Of a stretch of 64,000 nt of DNA, positions 60,850-64,000 are shown piece by piece. The DNA is taken from the NCBI GenBank assembly GCA_964438975.1, contig CAYTMU010000001.1:1-64000 (forward strand). The letters run 5' to 3'. The notes under the pieces are model-generated. The model was not told the origin of the DNA. It did no database searches and worked only from the letters and a program-made list of their open reading frames with translations. The DNA comes from Chryseosolibacter sp964438975 (GTDB lineage: Bacteria; Bacteroidota; Bacteroidia; Cytophagales; Cyclobacteriaceae). Made by a program: the position numbers and the translations under genes. Every line of letters starts with the position of its first letter. The first letter of the stretch is position 1.

Positions 60850-62275
60850 TTTTCTCAGTGTCATACCGCTGTTTATACTGACGAGTTCCGCAATACTCAT
60901 CATGTTCTCGATTTCCATCAAACGGGATCATAAACTGATCTATATTATCACCGCAGCCTCCCTCATCGGCGACTTCATCTACATTGCCCTATACAATGCG
61001 CGGGTCAAGTGGATCATTGAACCACTTTTCGTATTCGATGGGTTCGGCATTTTTAATATGGGCTTGATCCTATTGACGGCTGTGGCGGTAACAATGATAT
61101 CCTACGCCTATTTCGAGCAGCGCGAGGAGCGAAAGGAAGAGTACTACATTCTTCTCATCCTCGCTACACTAGGAGCCTGCACATTAGTGATCAGCAAACA
61201 CTTCGTATCCCTGTTCCTCGGATTGGAAATACTAAGTGTTTCGCTCTACTCAATGATTGCTTATTTGCGACGTCGCGAACGATCCGATGAAGCTGGCATC
61301 AAATATCTCATTATGGCGGCCTTCTCTTCCGCCTTCCTGCTTTTCGGAATGGCACTCGTGTATGCCAAGACCGGTACGATGGAGTTTGGCACCCTTGCAC
61401 AATTTATGTCAGGCACTGATGATCTTTCGCTCGTCATTATGACGGGGCTTGGTTTAATGGTCGTGGGAGTCGGATTCAAACTCAGCGTCGTACCCTTTCA
61501 TATGTGGGCCGCTGATGTGTACGAAGGAGCTCCTGCCCCCGTTACCGCATTCATAGCCACGATATCAAAGGGAGGAATGGTAGCCCTCCTGGTACGGTTC
61601 TTCCTTCAAATCGATGGATTCAAGCACGACTCCGTTGTCCTGATGTTTACGGTGATCGCCATTGCGTCGATGTTTATCGGAAACTTCCTCGCATTGCGCC
61701 AACGAAACGTCAAGCGCATACTCGCCTACTCGTCGATTGCGCACATGGGTTACCTGCTTGTTGCATTCCTGGCCGGAAGAGAGATCGGCGTCGAGGCTGT
61801 GAGCTTCTATCTCGTCGCCTACTTCATCACGACCATCGGTGCTTTCGGGATCGTGGCAATGCTTTCTGACAAAGACCGCGACGCCGAACTGTTGGACGAC
61901 TACCAGGGTCTGATGTGGCGGCGACCTTGGACCGCCGCCGCCTTGGCAGCTATGCTCTTGTCTCTCGCAGGAATTCCCCTGACTGCAGGCTTCGTGGGCA
62001 AATTCTACGTTGTCGCCGCCGGCATCAATACGAATCTATGGCTGTTGGTCGTGATGCTCGCCGCAAACAGCGCACTGGGACTCTACTACTATATCCGCAT
62101 TATTGCTGTAATGTTCGAGCGCGTCGAACACAAGTCACACCCTCAGGGAATGCTGAACCCGATTTCCTACATGGTCAGCGGAGTAACACTCACTATTCTC
62201 GTAGGCCTGCTGATTTGGGTCGGTGTCTATCCTCAGTGGATCGTAGAGGTGATCAAAGAATTTGTGAATACGTAG
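60836..62275 (+). CDS. nuoN: NADH-quinone oxidoreductase subunit N
   Basis: This 479-residue antiporter-like proton-pumping subunit is the last gene of the operon. Typical features are GLEILSVSLYSMIAYLRR, the lysine-containing GFKLSVVPFHMWAADVYEGA with PAPVTAFIATISKGGM, and RNVKRILAYSSIAHMGYLL. About 14 transmembrane segments are predicted. Its 3' end overlaps the 3' end of the following minus-strand gene by 23 bases. Confidence 0.96.
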   Translation: MNQTDFLSVIPLFILTSSAILIMFSISIKRDHKLIYIITAASLIGDFIYIALYNARVKWIIEPLFVFDGFGIFNMGLILLTAVAVTMISYAYFEQREERKEEYYILLILATLGACTLVISKHFVSLFLGLEILSVSLYSMIAYLRRRERSDEAGIKYLIMAAFSSAFLLFGMALVYAKTGTMEFGTLAQFMSGTDDLSLVIMTGLGLMVVGVGFKLSVVPFHMWAADVYEGAPAPVTAFIATISKGGMVALLVRFFLQIDGFKHDSVVLMFTVIAIASMFIGNFLALRQRNVKRILAYSSIAHMGYLLVAFLAGREIGVEAVSFYLVAYFITTIGAFGIVAMLSDKDRDAELLDDYQGLMWRRPWTAAALAAMLLSLAGIPLTAGFVGKFYVVAAGINTNLWLLVVMLAANSALGLYYYIRIIAVMFERVEHKSHPQGMLNPISYMVSGVTLTILVGLLIWVGVYPQWIVEVIKEFVNT

Positions 62276-63191
62276 CGTCTTCAATGGATATGAAGCACGC
62301 ATACTCCTTTTGGTAGTTAAGAATGACTATGTAGTCTTTCAGAACGTCCATTCCGATAGAGGCGTTGTTGTGCCACCTGGAAGATACGATACCGGTAGAA
62401 ACCTTTTCGATCTCAAGACTGTGAATCGAGAGTTTTGGCGAAACTATGCGATAGCCGGAAAGAGGCCCGTTCAACCCGCGTCCGAGGATCCGTTCCTGAT
62501 CCTGGTCTCCGAACTCATCCATGTTAGTCGTCTTCAGCAATAGTCCGAAAGACGAACCGGTATCAATCATGAGCTCGACCTTCCGAGGTGCGCCCTTGCG
62601 CAGGTAGACCGTCGACTTCACGATCGGCCTTGCATCTGTGATCGCCAGCGGCACCCGCGTAACACCCTGCGGAGCGAATGACTTATGTGCAGGTCGAAAG
62701 GTAATTGTCCGCGAACGCGGATCCATTTTGACTTCAAACCTCAGAAAGATATCGTAGCCTATAATACCATCAATTCGATGCTGAGGTGAAAAGATATCCT
62801 GCGAACCAACGACGACAACCGGGATCTGATGTCCAAGCACCTGGTTGATACTTACCTTGTTTCCGATTGCGAGCTTTCCCGTGACCGGCTCGCCCTCTCC
62901 AAGTCCGGAGAAAACGACGTCTCGTGGCGAAGGGAAATCGAAGAGTTGCTGAAAACGCTTTCCAAAAAGGACAAGGTTGTTGCATCCCGTATCGAGGATC
63001 AGATTCACCTCAATCGAGTCATTGATCGTTACAGGTAGCACCACAAGACCTCTGACGAGTCGGTAATGCAGTGAAACAGATCCAATCGAGTCAGGAAGAG
63101 AGAACCCCGATGTGGGGTGGGAAGCAAATATGCTGGTAGCGGGTGACAAGAAGATGGTGATTGCAACAACAGCGCATTGAAGCGTTTTCAT
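62253..63191 (-). CDS. Secreted two-domain aspartic protease (retropepsin-like)
   Basis: This 312-residue protein has a signal peptide (to about residue 24) and two aspartic-protease lobes. Active-site triads are LILDTGCNN (Asp67-Gly69) and LMIDTGSSF (Asp210-Gly212), each with a downstream hydrophobic-glycine turn (IDGIIGYD and SIGMDVLKDY). The bilobal single-chain plan is known from Bacteroidota proteins with unknown substrates. The gene is tail-to-tail with nuoN and overlaps it by 23 bases. Confidence 0.88.
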   Translation of the reverse strand: MKTLQCAVVAITIFLSPATSIFASHPTSGFSLPDSIGSVSLHYRLVRGLVVLPVTINDSIEVNLILDTGCNNLVLFGKRFQQLFDFPSPRDVVFSGLGEGEPVTGKLAIGNKVSINQVLGHQIPVVVVGSQDIFSPQHRIDGIIGYDIFLRFEVKMDPRSRTITFRPAHKSFAPQGVTRVPLAITDARPIVKSTVYLRKGAPRKVELMIDTGSSFGLLLKTTNMDEFGDQDQERILGRGLNGPLSGYRIVSPKLSIHSLEIEKVSTGIVSSRWHNNASIGMDVLKDYIVILNYQKEYACFISIEDATYSQIL

Positions 63192-63390
63192 ATCGGGACT
63201 CGTTTCGATACGAAAAGTATCTTGACGTTCTCGTCGCTAAAACACGCGGGAAGGCTGATTTTTCAAGGAGACGGAATCGCTACCCGCAAGCTTACGTCAC
63301 AGGGTTTCACTTGAAATAGGTATATGGAAGGGTAAAAACAGGCACCGCAACTCCCGTCATATAAGGGAGGCACGCACAGGATGGCGCAGT
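63192..63390. other. Intergenic region with no recognised element
   Basis: About 200 bases between the protease start and the lptD stop hold no clear promoter, terminator or small gene. Confidence 0.4.
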
Positions 63391-64000
63391 CTACAAATTA
63401 TCCAGGAATGGTCTCCTTCTCTCCAGTTTCAGATCTTGCAACACCGACGCCTTTACTGCGATAGTAAAGTTGTACGATTGAAACCTGCCGAAGGGTACCC
63501 ATGTGAAATTCATCTGCCAGCAGTGAAGGTCGCGGGAGATACCGATATTAGTTTGCGTAAACTCCGCGGTCTCGAAATGATAACCCGTGTTATAAGTGAT
63601 CTTCCACTTTTCTGAAAGCGAAAGATCCCCCGAAAGCTGTAACGTCTGAGTGACCTGAGCGACAGGTTGCGAAATCGGCCGGCGATAACTGAGGTTATAT
63701 CCCAGGTTGACGCTCCACGGGATATCGAAGTCGACATACGCATTGGGGTTTTGCAGAATATGCTGCTTATCTTCCTCCGGAATATCCGACTGTGCGACTT
63801 TCTCGCGAGTGGTATTTTCCCGCTTTCGCATATCCGGATTAAGGTTCGTGCTCAATGCCAACGTCGCGTTAGTGATTCGTCCCAGCGAACCAGACTTCCA
63901 CGAATATGAATCGATCCTGCGTTCGAAGAACCGGCCACTTTCATTGGTGCCGCTTAAGTACGTATAAGGATCCAGCGACGCAGACAAATTCACGTTGATC
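63391..64000 (-). CDS. lptD: LPS-assembly protein LptD, C-terminal fragment
   Basis: Only the last 203 or so codons lie in the window; the gene continues past the right edge. The visible part is beta-barrel-like (SVNLGYNLSYRRPISQP, LSGDLSLSEKWKITYNTGY) and ends with ISRDLHCWQMNFTWVPFGRF then SYNFTIAVKASVLQDLKLER. This ending is characteristic of Bacteroidota LptD, the outer-membrane protein that inserts lipopolysaccharide into the outer leaflet. LptD is a large protein, so most of it is outside the window. Confidence 0.85.
   Translation of the reverse strand, partial: INVNLSASLDPYTYLSGTNESGRFFERRIDSYSWKSGSLGRITNATLALSTNLNPDMRKRENTTREKVAQSDIPEEDKQHILQNPNAYVDFDIPWSVNLGYNLSYRRPISQPVAQVTQTLQLSGDLSLSEKWKITYNTGYHFETAEFTQTNIGISRDLHCWQMNFTWVPFGRFQSYNFTIAVKASVLQDLKLERRRPFLDNL

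Overview
The window looks like a scaffold from a Bacteroidota genome, most likely a member of the Cytophagales, at roughly 50% GC. The evidence is two SusC-type TonB-dependent receptors (one with its SusD partner), DUF4249 and DUF4199 proteins, a BatA-type envelope protein, the C-terminus of a Bacteroidota-style LptD, start sites that mostly lack Shine-Dalgarno sequences, and promoter-like TAnnTTTG boxes. Three runs of exactly 100 N (9025-9124, 38559-38658, 55795-55894) are scaffold placeholders, and two of them interrupt genes. I saw no rRNA, tRNA, prophage, IS element or CRISPR array.

Layout. 1-302 is the start of a SusC-like receptor that runs off the left edge. 540-7382 (minus) is a compact housekeeping unit in the order lepA, folD, queE, pabB, a pabC-like lyase, and a TPR/PD40/OmpA envelope protein. 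7468-7590 holds three copies of a CCGCC...GGCGG palindrome. 7575-13839 is a mixed set of small genes: TerB-like, ACP phosphodiesterase, thiL, a 51-residue lipoprotein, methylmalonyl-CoA epimerase, an A-type Fe-S carrier, aminopeptidase P and hypotheticals. It is punctuated by heptamer (GGTCCAC) repeat arrays. 13894-14337 is a single-domain response regulator. 14466-20377 (minus) is a three-gene polysaccharide-utilization locus (SusC, SusD, GH144-like lipoprotein) that probably handles beta-1,2-glucan. 20454-29462 carries an S1/P1-type enzyme, rpsT with a clear terminator, radC, a serine hydrolase with a DUF1684 partner, pheT, zapA and rny.

29548-36550 (plus) is a four-gene envelope cluster: a secreted hypothetical, a TonB-dependent receptor with an STN domain, a DUF4249 lipoprotein, and a macroglobulin-like protein with a plug-like C-terminal part. 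36587-43574 (minus) is a tight unit of a BatA-like protein, a dihydroorotase homologue without its metal ligands, two DUF4199 proteins, two family-2 glycosyltransferases and a bestrophin-like protein. 43737-47469 holds a short SSB, a zinc-ribbon protein, a NUMOD4/HNH nuclease, a serine hydrolase and a CBS-pair protein.

47577-62275 (plus) is a complete 13-gene NADH:quinone oxidoreductase operon, nuoA-B-CD-E-F-G-H-I-J-K-L-M-N. It is of the Escherichia coli type: NuoC and NuoD are fused, NuoG is long and keeps the N7 cluster, and the C-terminal tails of NuoB, NuoI and NuoK resemble the E. coli ones. It is interrupted by one assembly gap in nuoH. Perfect Shine-Dalgarno sequences before nuoI and nuoN are unusual in this window. 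The window closes with a secreted two-DTG aspartic protease and the C-terminus of LptD.

The best candidates for something undescribed are the 29.5-36.6 kb receptor cluster, the pseudo-dihydroorotase/glycosyltransferase unit, and the inverted heptamer arrays. None of these can be given a function from sequence alone.
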